In this document: positions 28,482-38,264 of the stretch, piece after piece
How the letters are laid out: each line of letters starts with the position of its first letter
Numbering within the stretch: the first letter of the stretch is position 1
NCBI RefSeq assembly: GCF_014698845.1
Contig: NZ_JACJTV010000022.1
Coordinates: 1-64,000 of the forward strand
From: Coleofasciculus sp. FACHB-1120
GTDB lineage: Bacteria; Cyanobacteriota; Cyanobacteriia; Cyanobacteriales; FACHB-T130
Direction: 5' to 3'
DNA length: 64,000 nucleotides
Made by a program: the position numbers and the translations under genes
Notes under the pieces: model-generated
Told to the model about the DNA's origin: nothing
The model's database searches: none
Seen by the model: the letters and a program-made list of their open reading frames with translations, nothing else

Positions 28482-28930
28482 AGAAAACTAGCAACGGCGG
28501 TAACGAGGGTTTCTTGAGACATGATTGCAGGCTTCTACCGATGAATACTATCGGCTTGTCCTCTGTAAGTGTCAACTCTGGTCCTTACATCTGTTCCTTA
28601 CACCACACCTGTATCATCTGTGGGAATTTTCCCACACTCGCGTACTCAGAATGAGACTTGCTTTGAAAGGGTCTGCTTGCGATCGCGTCGGTGACACCAG
28701 AATCCTACGCTCAAGGCATAATCAAACAGACTTGAGCGGCGCTGATATGTTTCACCAATCTGTCAATTGCCTAAAACTCATACCATTTTAGATTTTTGAT
28801 TCCCAATTTTGGGTTAGAGAAGATTGGCTGCGATCGCGAAGTGCTGACTTGTCAGTTCGCGATCGCAGCCAATCGCCACTGACTACCCTTTACTTGTAAC
28901 TACCTTAAGTTGAAATGATTTCAGTAGTAT
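28482..28930. other. Intergenic between tamB and a membrane protein gene
   Basis: These 449 bases hold the tamB promoter side and the 3' region of the gene at 28931. The only strong structure is the long inverted repeat at 28822-28874. No gene is recognised. Confidence 0.5.
28822..28874. repeat. Long inverted repeat containing HIP1 in both arms
   Basis: A perfect 19-bp arm (GATTGGCTGCGATCGCGAA) at 28822-28840 is mirrored at 28856-28874. Five more base pairs (CTGAC/GTCAG) form inside the 15-base loop. It lies about 55 bases past the stop of the minus-strand membrane protein gene. It could end transcription, although no clear T-run follows. Confidence 0.85.
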
Positions 28931-30670
28931 TTAATCGGGGGTAGCTTTAATCATACATTTGGCTTCCAGTACAACCAGCTCCCCTGTCTCCAAAACCGAA
29001 CAGCGTTGCATCAAACCAGACATAGCTGGAATACTTCCCCGCTCCAGCATTCCTAAAACCTCTTTCGCTAGCGGTTGCCACTGTATAAACCAAGGATTGC
29101 TGGCGATATATTTAGGGGTAAATGCAGCTCGATCCAGCAAGAAAAAATCTACACCATAGGCTTGAATAAAATTTTTTATTTCTGCAAAATCTTGAGTGTA
29201 CTGAGTGTGGATTAAATCGGTAGCTCGTTTGCGAATTTCACGTTCGTATTCCACGTGATAAGGATTTGCATATTCCCAGCCGACTAAAATAGCTCTGTTT
29301 GAAAAAGTAGGTAGGTTATCTACCTCTTCTGATAAGGAAGCAATGAGAGTGTCTTTAGGTTGTTTTTGAAAGAATTCATATAGTGCTGGTGCCTTTCCAA
29401 CCACGTAATTACTGTTTGGGAATTTCTCCAACAGGTATGGATAAAAAACCAAGATTGTTCCTAGTAGAGTTGTTAACCCTAAGGCGGTAAACTGCCGCCG
29501 GATAAAAAATTCATCCTGCTGACTTGCCCACTGAAAAGCTGAATCTAGGAGCGCTAATAACACGATTCCTGCGCTCAATATCATCACCAATTTGAAGCTA
29601 TATCGCGTGTAACGGGCAGGAGCAAAAAGCTTGTAGAGCATGGCATGAGCAGCCACAAATATCCCGAAAGAGCCTAGCGCAATCTGAGGCAAAATTATCA
29701 CGTTGCTGGTAACTTGCCTAATTAAAGGGAACTTATCGGGATATCGCATCAGAATTGGCAATAACAATCCCATCAGAGATAGGGGATGTTCAAACACATT
29801 AGGCAGAAGACCACTATGTTGTCCAAACAGCCAAAACCCTAGGGGATTATTGTTATCAAAAAACGGAATTCTTCCTGTTTGAGAAAATGCTGGTAACGAT
29901 CTTAGCTCCATCCCTGCGATCGCTGGGCCAACTTCAGCAGATTTCAAGGCATAGGGCAAGATCGCTAGCAGGCAAAGTCCCAGCCCAGTAGCGCCGAACA
30001 GATAATCAAGCCGATTCTTAGATAGAAGGGGTCGCTGTCCGTCCCAGCGCCACAGTCGCAAGATTAAGATTCCGGCTAAAATGAACAACAACGGGGGATA
30101 AAACAATCCAGCCAAAGCGATCGCGCCTAGACATAAAAATAAAGAGCGCCGCAGCAAATAGTACAAAAAGGCTAGAAAAAACAAATAAATAAAAGACCGG
30201 GGAGTGCTAGAAACTAAATCATCCCTCATAGAGAGATTTTGATTGAGCAGCAGCGTGCTAATAAATCCCACTGTGGGTACCGGAAATATTTCCATGCAGA
30301 CTGCAAAACCGTAGGCGGTTGTCAGTAGTGTCAAAAAGACTGGTAGTAATTTACTCAAGCCAAGTGGCTCAATCCCCACAAATGCTATTAGTCGATAAAA
30401 AGTAGCATATCCAGAGGGGGTTATGGCTTGAAAATAGTCGGCAATGAAATCATTCGGAAACAAGCCTGAGTCTACAAATCGCTGCATCCAAAACACATAT
30501 ACCCGTGCATCATCTTGCACAACATAAGAGCTACTAAAAGCCTGCTTGAGTCCTAAAAAACTATAAATGAGGGCGAAAGTTAAGCTTAAAGTAAACCAAA
30601 ATATCATCTGAGATTTAGAAGTTTTGGCAGTTGGGGTTGTTAAAAATTTGTGCAGGTGAGTGATTACCAT
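28931..30670 (-). CDS. Polytopic membrane protein, unknown, GT-C-like layout
   Basis: This protein of about 579 residues has roughly ten or more hydrophobic segments (from about residue 25 to 400) and a soluble C-terminal part of about 170 residues. The ATG at 30670 is preferred; a TTG 51 bases upstream would add a polar leader. An acidic loop after the first membrane helix (VVQDDARVYVFWMQRF) resembles the acidic loop of GT-C-type lipid-linked sugar transferases, and the C-terminal part follows a pattern seen in such proteins. It sits beside the polysaccharide genes. I do not recognise a named family. Confidence 0.75.
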   Translation of the reverse strand: MVITHLHKFLTTPTAKTSKSQMIFWFTLSLTFALIYSFLGLKQAFSSSYVVQDDARVYVFWMQRFVDSGLFPNDFIADYFQAITPSGYATFYRLIAFVGIEPLGLSKLLPVFLTLLTTAYGFAVCMEIFPVPTVGFISTLLLNQNLSMRDDLVSSTPRSFIYLFFLAFLYYLLRRSLFLCLGAIALAGLFYPPLLFILAGILILRLWRWDGQRPLLSKNRLDYLFGATGLGLCLLAILPYALKSAEVGPAIAGMELRSLPAFSQTGRIPFFDNNNPLGFWLFGQHSGLLPNVFEHPLSLMGLLLPILMRYPDKFPLIRQVTSNVIILPQIALGSFGIFVAAHAMLYKLFAPARYTRYSFKLVMILSAGIVLLALLDSAFQWASQQDEFFIRRQFTALGLTTLLGTILVFYPYLLEKFPNSNYVVGKAPALYEFFQKQPKDTLIASLSEEVDNLPTFSNRAILVGWEYANPYHVEYEREIRKRATDLIHTQYTQDFAEIKNFIQAYGVDFFLLDRAAFTPKYIASNPWFIQWQPLAKEVLGMLERGSIPAMSGLMQRCSVLETGELVVLEAKCMIKATPD

Positions 30671-30721
30671 ACGTAAGGTGACAGACTCAGTTAGAAGGGC
30701 AAAATGAAACAGAATAGACAA

Positions 30722-31187
30722 ACCCTGTAATCCGACATTAAGCAGAATTAAACTTAAAGCTTTTCATCAGACTAGGCACGGCTGGGATAGTTCCCTGTTT
30801 CAGGAAAGCAGGAGCGTCTCCTAGGCAGCAGATAGCAGGTGAAGGATTAGCCGCATTTAGCAGCATACGCTATGCGAGGAGTGCGGGTACACGCGCCGCA
30901 CGCTACGCGAGGAGCGCTTTTCGCTCTCATCAACAAAATTCTCCCGGCTAGCTGCCTTGAGGTATCCTGTATAACCTCAAGGCAGCTTTCATGAGTTTGG
31001 TGGGGTTGTAAGGGCACATGAACCCTTGGCGTTACCAGTGCAGCTTGTACGGAACTATGGCATTTCCCTGAGTAGTTGGGCTAGACTTTGGACTTGAACG
31101 CCTTTGGATTTGTCGCGCTCATCGCGATTATTTGTCAATGACGGTACATCAATTACTAACCTGCTAACAGCGAGTAGAAACAAAAAT
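30722..31187. other. Divergent intergenic region with repeats
   Basis: This lies between the membrane protein (minus) and the epimerase (plus). At 30861-30917 are GC-rich palindromic repeats (ATACGCTATGCGAGGAG, CGCCGCACGCTACGCGAGGAGCG) of a kind scattered in cyanobacterial genomes. At 30950-30987 is a perfect 14-bp hairpin. Promoters for both genes must lie here but were not identified. Confidence 0.6.
30950..30987. repeat. Perfect 14-bp inverted repeat
   Basis: AGCTGCCTTGAGGT at 30950-30963 pairs with ACCTCAAGGCAGCT at 30974-30987 across a 10-base loop. It is about 200 bases upstream of the epimerase start, between divergent genes, so it is more likely a repeat or leader structure than a terminator. 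Confidence 0.75.
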
Positions 31188-32198
31188 ATGGGGAAAATTT
31201 TAGTGACTGGTGCCGCTGGTTTTGTTGGTTTTTACTTATGTAAATTGCTGCTGGATAGAGGACAAGAGGTCATTGGCATCGATAATCTCAATGATTATTA
31301 TGATGTCAATTTAAAACAAGCTCGTCTGGAGCAACTGAAGAAAAAAAATAATTTTCAGTTTTCCAAACTTGAATTGGCTGACCGTCAAGGAATCGCTGAG
31401 TTATTCGCGAATTCCCAGATTGAACGAGTGCTACACATGGCTGCCCAGGCCGGTGTACGTTACTCTCTGCAAAATCCCCATGCTTATGTCGATAGCAATT
31501 TGGTGGGATTTATGAATATCTTGGAGGGTTGTCGGCATTCGCAAGTTAAACATTTGGTATTTGCCTCTTCTAGTTCGGTTTATGGGGCAAATAAGAAAAT
31601 GCCCTTTTCGGTACATGACAATGTAGACCATCCGGTCAGCTTGTATGCAGCTAGTAAAAAGGCAAATGAACTGATGGCACATACCTACAGTCATTTGTAT
31701 GGTTTACCAACGACTGGCTTGCGCTTTTTTACAGTGTATGGGCCGTGGGGTCGTCCAGATATGGCGATGTTTTTGTTTACCAAAGCCATTTTAGAAGGGC
31801 GTCCGATTGATGTTTTTAATCATGGTAAGATGCGGCGCGATTTTACCTACATTGATGACATTGCAGAAGGAGTTTTACGAGTAGCTGATAAAATTCCACA
31901 GCCAAATCCTGATTTAACAGGAACTGACTCCGATCCAGGAGTGAGTGCCGCACCTTATAAAATTTACAATATTGGCAATAATACGCCGGTTGAATTAGGG
32001 CGCTTTATTGAGGTTTTGGAAGATTGTCTGGGTATGAAGGCAGTGAAAAATATGCTGCCAATGCAACCGGGGGATGTTCCTGAAACTTATGCCGATATTA
32101 GTGATTTACAAAGAGATGTTGGCTTCAAGCCTAGTACATCCATTGAGGTTGGAATTCCCCGTTTTGTTGAGTGGTATCGCTCTTTTTATGGGACGTAG
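31188..32198 (+). CDS. NAD-dependent epimerase, UDP-glucuronate 4-epimerase type
   Basis: This 336-residue extended short-chain dehydrogenase probably converts UDP-glucuronate to UDP-galacturonate for polysaccharide synthesis. The start at 31188 ([14 protein letters not shown]) matches the family; an in-frame upstream start would add 28 unrelated residues. It shows the Rossmann motif GAAGFVG, the catalytic [11 protein letters not shown] (YxxxK), and substrate motifs such as [15 protein letters not shown] and [12 protein letters not shown], which are characteristic of the CapI/UDP-GlcA epimerase branch. It is divergent from the membrane protein and converges on the kinase gene. Confidence 0.92.
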   Translation: MGKILVTGAAGFVGFYLCKLLLDRGQEVIGIDNLNDYYDVNLKQARLEQLKKKNNFQFSKLELADRQGIAELFANSQIERVLHMAAQAGVRYSLQNPHAYVDSNLVGFMNILEGCRHSQVKHLVFASSSSVYGANKKMPFSVHDNVDHPVSLYAASKKANELMAHTYSHLYGLPTTGLRFFTVYGPWGRPDMAMFLFTKAILEGRPIDVFNHGKMRRDFTYIDDIAEGVLRVADKIPQPNPDLTGTDSDPGVSAAPYKIYNIGNNTPVELGRFIEVLEDCLGMKAVKNMLPMQPGDVPETYADISDLQRDVGFKPSTSIEVGIPRFVEWYRSFYGT

Positions 32199-32209
32199 CC
32201 TTTAGTTGT

Positions 32210-32260
32210 GAGCCATTAGTTTCTAGTCATTAGTTTTTAATGACTAGAAACTAATGGCTC
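32210..32260. terminator. Perfect 23-bp hairpin between convergent genes
   Basis: GAGCCATTAGTTTCTAGTCATTA (32210-32232; written here only to show the arm) pairs perfectly with 32238-32260 across a five-base loop. It lies 11 bases after the epimerase stop and 25 bases after the kinase stop on the other strand, so it may serve as a bidirectional terminator. T-tracts are weak, so the role is inferred. Confidence 0.7.
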
Positions 32261-32285
32261 ATCCTTAACAATTAATCACTAACGC

Positions 32286-34658
32286 CTAGCGCAATCCAAG
32301 TTTCTTTTGCAAAAGTTTTTTGGCATTTTCTACTTCTGATTCTTGGTTAGAAGTGTAGTAGCGATCGTAGTAATAGTACGATCCACCGGCGTTTCTTCTC
32401 ACACCGTTGGCAACCATACCCAAGACGGGGGCACTAGAGATTTTTAATGCATCTATCGCTTGTAGCAGGATAGAGCGATCAGTTTTGCCCAGTCTCGCTA
32501 CCATGATCACGCCATTGGTATGGACAGCCAGGAGTCTGCCATCTGCCAGACCCAGTATCGGTGGGGTGTCATAAATTACTAAGTCAAAAACAGCGTTCAA
32601 CTGCTCCATCAAATACTGCATTCGCTTAGAGGAAAGCAGTCTAGTGGGATCTGGTGGGATTTGTCCAGCAGTTAGCACGTAGAGATTGTCCCAGGAGGGC
32701 AAGCGTTGGATAGCTTCTCTGGGAGTTAGACCTGTGGCAATGACGTTGCTCAGTCCCTGGTGATTCTCTAAACCGAGGACGTTATGAACCTGAGGACGCC
32801 GTAAATCAGCATCTACCAGCAAAACTCGCTGCCCCATTGCCGCAGCCGCCTGCGCTAGGTGTACGGAAACAGTGGATTTACCATCGCCTGGGGAGGCTGA
32901 GCTAACCACTAGCGAGTGGATGGGGGTATCAGAACCGAGAAAACGAATATTGGTATGGAGAGAACGGAAGGATTCTAAGAAGGGAGAAGCATTGTACCAG
33001 CTAGCTTTGCGAGTGGTGGCACGCTCTTTGGATGGGGTATCTCCGTTTTGGTTTTTGGCTGAGGCTCCGTTTCCATTTGGCTGGGCGAAGTTGGTGAGTT
33101 CTGCGATGGGTTTGAATAGCTTGAGTTCTTTGTGATGGGGAATCAAGCCGAGAATGGGCAGTCGGGTGCTGTCTTTGAGTTCTTCGGGGGAGTGGAAGAC
33201 ATTGTCGAGTCGCTCTGCTAATAAGGCAGATGCCACCCCTAACAGTACCCCAGCGATCGCGCCTAATATCAGATTTCGCTTTGGCTTGGGAAAGATGGGA
33301 TCTTCTGGCTTTTGGGGTTTGGCGATCAGCTGCCAGGGGAGAGCTTTCTGTGCTGCTTCAATTTGCAAGGTTTCCCGAACGGCTAGAAAGCGGTTTAAAC
33401 TCTCGGTTGCGACGTTGAGTTCCCGCTGTAAATCTGTGTACTGACGGGCAATCAGGGGCAGTAGTCTAACTTGTTGATTTAAGCGCTTTTCGGCTTGCGC
33501 GATCGCATTGCCGCGAACTTCCAGAACCTGCACTTGGTTTGCCGCATCCACAAATTGCTGAATCAGCTCCAGGCGTACCGTGCTGGGGGAAGACAAATAT
33601 TGCCGTTCGCTGAGACCAGATAGATTATTTCCTAATACTGCCGCCGCTTCTTGTTGCAACAGGGGCAGCAAATTTTGCTGCTGCTCTTTGAGTGACTGAA
33701 TCGTGGGGCTTTCTTCCAGAAACCGGGCTGACTCGGTGGCAAGCTTTGTTTCGACTTCCTTAAGTTTATTGAGTAACTGTTGGTAGCGCGGTGCTTCCGA
33801 GAGAGCTGCGGCAGCGATCGCTTGATTGGGGGGTAGCCCTAACTGTTTTTGTAGCGTTACATACAGCGACCGGACTTCATTATGTTTTAGTTGGTTATCG
33901 AGTTTTTGTTCCTCAACATTAGACACCAGGGTGGCAAGTTGTTTGGCTTGTTCTTCCGGATCGAGGATGTTGTACCGTTGCCGAAATGCTTGCAGTTGTC
34001 CCTGGAGTTTGTCCACCCGTTGCTGAAGTCCAGGAAGTTGACCGTCTACAAACTTAATTCCCTGGTTGAGGTTAGTTTGCCGCTCCTGAAGACTGTATCT
34101 CAGGTAAACTTTAGCCAACTCAAATAATACGTACTTAATTTTATCGGGATTGGTATCTCTGTAACGTACTTCTAAAATTTTTGTTTTATCTAACTGGGTA
34201 ATTGTCAGGTTGTTTTCAAGAATTAGTGACTCATAGTTGATATCGGGATAGCGATTTTGGATCTGAGCGATGAATGCCGCCATCCGTTCGGAACTGAGTA
34301 AAACTTTAATTTGAGTTTCGTAATCCAGACTAGAGTCGTTTAGAGCTGGCTCGATTGCCTGCAATTGAGTGAGTTTAGTCAGCTTATTTTCAGCCGTGAC
34401 GGGTTCCACTAGGAGTTGAAACTTTCCTTCATACTTGGGTGTCTGGCTGAATGTCCATAAGCCGATTCCAGTCGTGACAACGATCGCCACTCCCGCAATC
34501 ACCAAAGCACGGCGACGCACCACATTCAAGAGCTGACGAGCATTCAAGTCGTCCTGGCTGTTTTCCAGAAACTGAGTTTCGTCGGTTAGCGGCAATGGCT
34601 GGAATTGCTTGCCATTCCCTTTCGGCGATGACGGTTGAGAAAATTGCCCCGCTTCCAT
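32286..34658 (-). CDS. Polysaccharide co-polymerase / tyrosine autokinase (Wzc-like)
   Basis: This 790-residue inner-membrane protein controls chain length and export of surface polysaccharide. It has a Wzz domain with TM1 near residue 50, a long periplasmic coiled coil (about 190-420), TM2 near 465 and a cytoplasmic BY-kinase domain. Kinase motifs are Walker A SPGDGKST (about 589), Walker A' LLVDADLRRP (about 614) and Walker B LVIYDTPPI. A tyrosine cluster near 761 (SYYYYDRYY) is the autophosphorylation tail. It is followed on the same strand, after the intervening 160 bases, by nothing but the convergent hairpin. Its export partner lies just upstream. Confidence 0.94.
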   Translation of the reverse strand: MEAGQFSQPSSPKGNGKQFQPLPLTDETQFLENSQDDLNARQLLNVVRRRALVIAGVAIVVTTGIGLWTFSQTPKYEGKFQLLVEPVTAENKLTKLTQLQAIEPALNDSSLDYETQIKVLLSSERMAAFIAQIQNRYPDINYESLILENNLTITQLDKTKILEVRYRDTNPDKIKYVLFELAKVYLRYSLQERQTNLNQGIKFVDGQLPGLQQRVDKLQGQLQAFRQRYNILDPEEQAKQLATLVSNVEEQKLDNQLKHNEVRSLYVTLQKQLGLPPNQAIAAAALSEAPRYQQLLNKLKEVETKLATESARFLEESPTIQSLKEQQQNLLPLLQQEAAAVLGNNLSGLSERQYLSSPSTVRLELIQQFVDAANQVQVLEVRGNAIAQAEKRLNQQVRLLPLIARQYTDLQRELNVATESLNRFLAVRETLQIEAAQKALPWQLIAKPQKPEDPIFPKPKRNLILGAIAGVLLGVASALLAERLDNVFHSPEELKDSTRLPILGLIPHHKELKLFKPIAELTNFAQPNGNGASAKNQNGDTPSKERATTRKASWYNASPFLESFRSLHTNIRFLGSDTPIHSLVVSSASPGDGKSTVSVHLAQAAAAMGQRVLLVDADLRRPQVHNVLGLENHQGLSNVIATGLTPREAIQRLPSWDNLYVLTAGQIPPDPTRLLSSKRMQYLMEQLNAVFDLVIYDTPPILGLADGRLLAVHTNGVIMVARLGKTDRSILLQAIDALKISSAPVLGMVANGVRRNAGGSYYYYDRYYTSNQESEVENAKKLLQKKLGLR

Positions 34659-34819
34659 CTAGACCCCTGCACCTTGTTGGCTTGGTTGACGCGATCGCCA
34701 GAGATATTCCTGGTTCTTGCCTCATTTTGTACCATCAACGTGCAGGATGCTAGATCCCAACGACCAAATTTTTTCCTCAGCTCTTGATTGCGGCTCTCCA
34801 GACCTAGCTAGCCACGTTT

Positions 34820-36340
34820 CTACTCAAAGATTCTAAAGAAGTTGAATAAGCTGAAAACTCCTCCCAGCGGACTCAACACCGTCCCCAGTGTGTCTGAGAA
34901 ATTAGCGAGGTTAGAGCGGTTCACCACCACCACGTCATTATTTCGTAAAATCGGATTGTTTTGATCGTTGATGCCCTGAGCAAAATTGACCTGGACGTTC
35001 CGCTTAGAAATAGTGCCGTTGGCGTTGAGACGAATCAACTCTACCGAACTCCTCCGGGCACGATTGTTAAATCCTCCGGCTGCCAAAACCGCTTGATTCA
35101 AGGTCGTATTGGGTGGCACTTCAATCGTCCCTGCATTGGCAACTTCCCCGACTACATTGACCCGAATGATATTGGGAGAGAAACTAGCTGTCGCGATTTG
35201 CGGTACCTCAGAGGGGTCGATATTGCTGGCAGTGGGCACCACCACGGTATCTCCTTCCTGCAAGATGACATCTTGAGTGACATCCCCAGACTGTAAAAGT
35301 TGCCAGAGGTTGATATCAAGGACTTTTTCGGGACCCGAACGGGCGGAACGACGGATTTGAACCTGGCGAATATCCGCTAAGGGGGTAATTCCTCCAGCGA
35401 CTTGAATGGCTTGTGTCACCGTGGCAGGAGTGCTGCTGGAAGACGCAGCCCTATTCGCCTCAGGGGGAGTATTTGCAGTGGCAACGGTGGTTGGTGACAC
35501 GATATAAGGCCCTGGACGGGAGACTTCTCCGACCACGACAATTTTGATCGGCCCAGTGTTTTGGGGTGCAAAGCTGGCATCCGCTAGGGTACGGGATTCA
35601 TCGGCGTTGATTTGGGGGCTGGTGGGGATAAACAGCGAGTCTCCATCTCGCAAAGTGAGGTCTTGACTCAAATCGCCGTTGTTGAGTAATTCCCAGAGAT
35701 TGACGGCGATGACATCCGAGGAACCGGGTGAAAGGCGGCGCAGTTCTACTTGGCGGATGTTGGCGGCTTGGGTAATGCCTCCAGCCAATTGCACTGCTTG
35801 CGTAACGGTGGGAAATTGCGTGCCTTCGGTGAGGTTAACGGTGTAGGAACCCGGACGATTGACTTCCCCAGCGACTGCGATTTTGACCGGACGGGGTGCC
35901 AACAGCGTCAGGGTTAGTAGGGGTCGTCGGATGTAACGAGCATATCTACTGGAGATTTCACTGGTTGCTCTTTCGAGGCTTAGATCCTGAACGGATACGC
36001 TGCCAATGATTGGCAGGTTGAGCGTGCCATCGATTAGCACTTGGTACTCACCGCTATATTCGGGAACCTCAAAAATATCCAGCCGGACGCGATCGCCTGC
36101 TCCTAGAGTATACGGGGCATCCGCTCCACGCCTTACAGATGTTCCTGCTGGGGCAGCAGAAGGTCGCAATCCGGGGAGTTGCGCGATCGCAGATGGAGGT
36201 AAAATCATCAGGGTCGTAACGCTAAGGAGCGTGAACCCCGCAACGGTTCGGGTAGCCAGTGTCGGAAAACCAACGCTCTTCGTCCAAAAATTACAGCTTG
36301 TTTCACGATGCCTTTTGGCGCTCAACTTAGCACTCTCCAT
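34820..36340 (-). CDS. Polysaccharide export protein (Wza-like, SLBB domains)
   Basis: This is a 506-residue exported protein. An N-terminal hydrophobic signal (about 32-53, ending IAQLPG) precedes a Poly_export domain (YTLGAGDRVRLDIFEVPEYSGEYQVLIDGT) and three SLBB domains. Each SLBB begins VAVAGEVNRPG, VVVGEVSRPGPY or VNVVGEVANAG. The C-terminus is hydrophobic (about 485-506) and could insert in the outer membrane. The tyrosine autokinase follows 161 bases downstream on the same strand, the usual Wza-Wzc pair. It diverges from the SLH-domain gene. Confidence 0.94.
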   Translation of the reverse strand: MESAKLSAKRHRETSCNFWTKSVGFPTLATRTVAGFTLLSVTTLMILPPSAIAQLPGLRPSAAPAGTSVRRGADAPYTLGAGDRVRLDIFEVPEYSGEYQVLIDGTLNLPIIGSVSVQDLSLERATSEISSRYARYIRRPLLTLTLLAPRPVKIAVAGEVNRPGSYTVNLTEGTQFPTVTQAVQLAGGITQAANIRQVELRRLSPGSSDVIAVNLWELLNNGDLSQDLTLRDGDSLFIPTSPQINADESRTLADASFAPQNTGPIKIVVVGEVSRPGPYIVSPTTVATANTPPEANRAASSSSTPATVTQAIQVAGGITPLADIRQVQIRRSARSGPEKVLDINLWQLLQSGDVTQDVILQEGDTVVVPTASNIDPSEVPQIATASFSPNIIRVNVVGEVANAGTIEVPPNTTLNQAVLAAGGFNNRARRSSVELIRLNANGTISKRNVQVNFAQGINDQNNPILRNNDVVVVNRSNLANFSDTLGTVLSPLGGVFSLFNFFRIFE

Positions 36341-36496
36341 TCCAAATTCTGTTAAACCTCGTTACACAAAGTCACGCCATTGACGGATACAATCCGTAAA
36401 AAGTTGCACTATAAATTTTAATCACCAACGTAATTTTCCCAAACTCGTGTACCTTTGAGGTGGCAAGGAATTTTTGGGTATGAGGAGGATAAGGTT

Positions 36497-38239
36497 ATGA
36501 CGCCAGCAACAGGTAGGAATCGTGTCAGTGCCAGCAAAAAGAAATTGTGGTACCGGGTAAACATCCTACTAAGTTCCATCTTTTTGGGCAGTACGCTCCT
36601 CTATGCGGCTGCCAGTCTGGCTACCACGAAGGCAAGTTCTACCAACGGGAACGCTTCAGCACCAGCCAAGGGTAGCGGTTCAATGGGTGACGCACTCTTA
36701 AAAACGATGCTAGGGGCTGAGGCGCTGCGTTCTAACAATCCTCCTCCAACCACCACACGTTCTAGCTCTTCGCTGCCAGCGATTCGCAATCCAGCTATCC
36801 CAGGAAGCAGTGTACAACAACCTGGAGCTGTCAGGACGCCATCGCAATTGGCTCAAGCTAGCACCTTCCCCGATGTACAGGGTAGCTGGGCGCAGACTTT
36901 TATTGAAGCACTCGCACAGCGAGATGTGATCGTAGGCTTTCCAGATGGCTCCTTCCGCCCTGACGAGCCGGTGACACGCGCTCAGTTTGCCGCCATGATC
37001 CGGAAGGCTTTTCAAAGACCTGCCACTCGCCAAGCGATCGATTTTGTGGATGTGCCTGCCAATTACTGGGGTTACACAGCCATTCAGGAAGCTTATCAGA
37101 CAGGATTTTTAGAAGGATACCCCAACCAGGTTTTCCAACCGAATCAAAATATCCCCCGTGTCCAAGTCTTGGTATCTTTGGTCAGTGGACTTAACCTGTC
37201 TCCAACAGCAGACACCGCCTCGATTTTAAATGGTTTATTTCAGGATGCTGGCAGCATTCCTAGTTATGCTCGTACCAGTATTGCGGCTGCCTCACAAAAT
37301 CAACTGGTTGTCAACTATCCAGATGTGGCGCTGTTAAATCCCAATCAGTTAGCCACTCGTGCTGACGTGGCGGCGTTTATTTACCAAGCTTTAGTGAATG
37401 CGGGGCAAGCGCCTCAGATTCCAGCAACGGATGTTGCCGCTCGTTACGTTGTTGGCTACGAACCAGTTGCGACAACACCGCCTCCCCCTACAGCAGAACA
37501 AGTTGCAGCCTTGCGCCAACAGTATCGACTTCCTGCACCACCGATAGTAGAACAGCTACGGCGCTTAATTGGAGGAAATTCCAGTATTACAACACCCACG
37601 GCTTTCGGGGCTGACCGGGGTCAGGCTTTTATCGGAGGGGGCTTCCAAGAAAGAACTCGCAACAGCAATAAGGCAGACGGGGTAATCGCCGCAGGTATCG
37701 GTCTGGGCGATGCTCGCAAAGCAGTGGGTGTAGAAGGAGTTATCTCAATTTATGACCTCTTCGGCGATGATAGCTTTGAAGATGGTGGGATTAGCTTCAA
37801 GATTCACCGTCAGTTTGCCAATGACCTAGCTGTAGCGGTTGGGGTGGAAAATATCGATACCTTTGGAAATCCCGATCCGGGATACAGCACCGTTTATGGT
37901 GTCGTCAGTAAAGTTTTTCCGCTAGGATCGCAGACAACGGCAGGTTTCACCCCCTCGGTTACTGCCTCTGTGGGTTTGGGCGGGGGTCGCTTTCGGTCAG
38001 TACCTGATATTGTGGCTGGTAGAGACTCGGTCAATCCGTTTGGCAGTATTGGTGTGCGCGTCGCTCAGCCGATATCTGTCATTGCCGAATGGAGCGGTCA
38101 AGATTTGAATGTGGGTGCTTCGATCGCCCCGTTCGAGAATATACCGCTGATCATCACTCCAGCGCTTGCTGATGTAACTGGAAATGCTGGTGATGGGGCG
38201 CGTTTCATCCTAGGCGTCGGTTACGGCATTACTTTCTAA
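36497..38239 (+). CDS. SLH-domain outer-membrane-type protein
   Basis: This is a protein of about 580 residues. The ATG at 36497 follows a perfect AGGAGG eight bases upstream; an earlier in-frame start lacks this. It has an N-terminal membrane/signal segment (about 20-40) and three SLH motifs from about residue 115 (FPDVQGSWAQTFIEAL ... GFPDGSFRPDEPVTRAQFAAM, then two more), which bind secondary cell-wall polymer or peptidoglycan. A proline-rich linker leads to a C-terminal region of about 210 residues that is glycine-rich, strand-like and ends GVGYGITF. A terminal Phe suggests a beta-barrel recognised by BamA. A small secreted protein gene follows at 25 bases. Confidence 0.88.
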   Translation: MTPATGRNRVSASKKKLWYRVNILLSSIFLGSTLLYAAASLATTKASSTNGNASAPAKGSGSMGDALLKTMLGAEALRSNNPPPTTTRSSSSLPAIRNPAIPGSSVQQPGAVRTPSQLAQASTFPDVQGSWAQTFIEALAQRDVIVGFPDGSFRPDEPVTRAQFAAMIRKAFQRPATRQAIDFVDVPANYWGYTAIQEAYQTGFLEGYPNQVFQPNQNIPRVQVLVSLVSGLNLSPTADTASILNGLFQDAGSIPSYARTSIAAASQNQLVVNYPDVALLNPNQLATRADVAAFIYQALVNAGQAPQIPATDVAARYVVGYEPVATTPPPPTAEQVAALRQQYRLPAPPIVEQLRRLIGGNSSITTPTAFGADRGQAFIGGGFQERTRNSNKADGVIAAGIGLGDARKAVGVEGVISIYDLFGDDSFEDGGISFKIHRQFANDLAVAVGVENIDTFGNPDPGYSTVYGVVSKVFPLGSQTTAGFTPSVTASVGLGGGRFRSVPDIVAGRDSVNPFGSIGVRVAQPISVIAEWSGQDLNVGASIAPFENIPLIITPALADVTGNAGDGARFILGVGYGITF

Positions 38240-38264
38240 GTTCTTTGCTCGCAAAACAAAAGCC

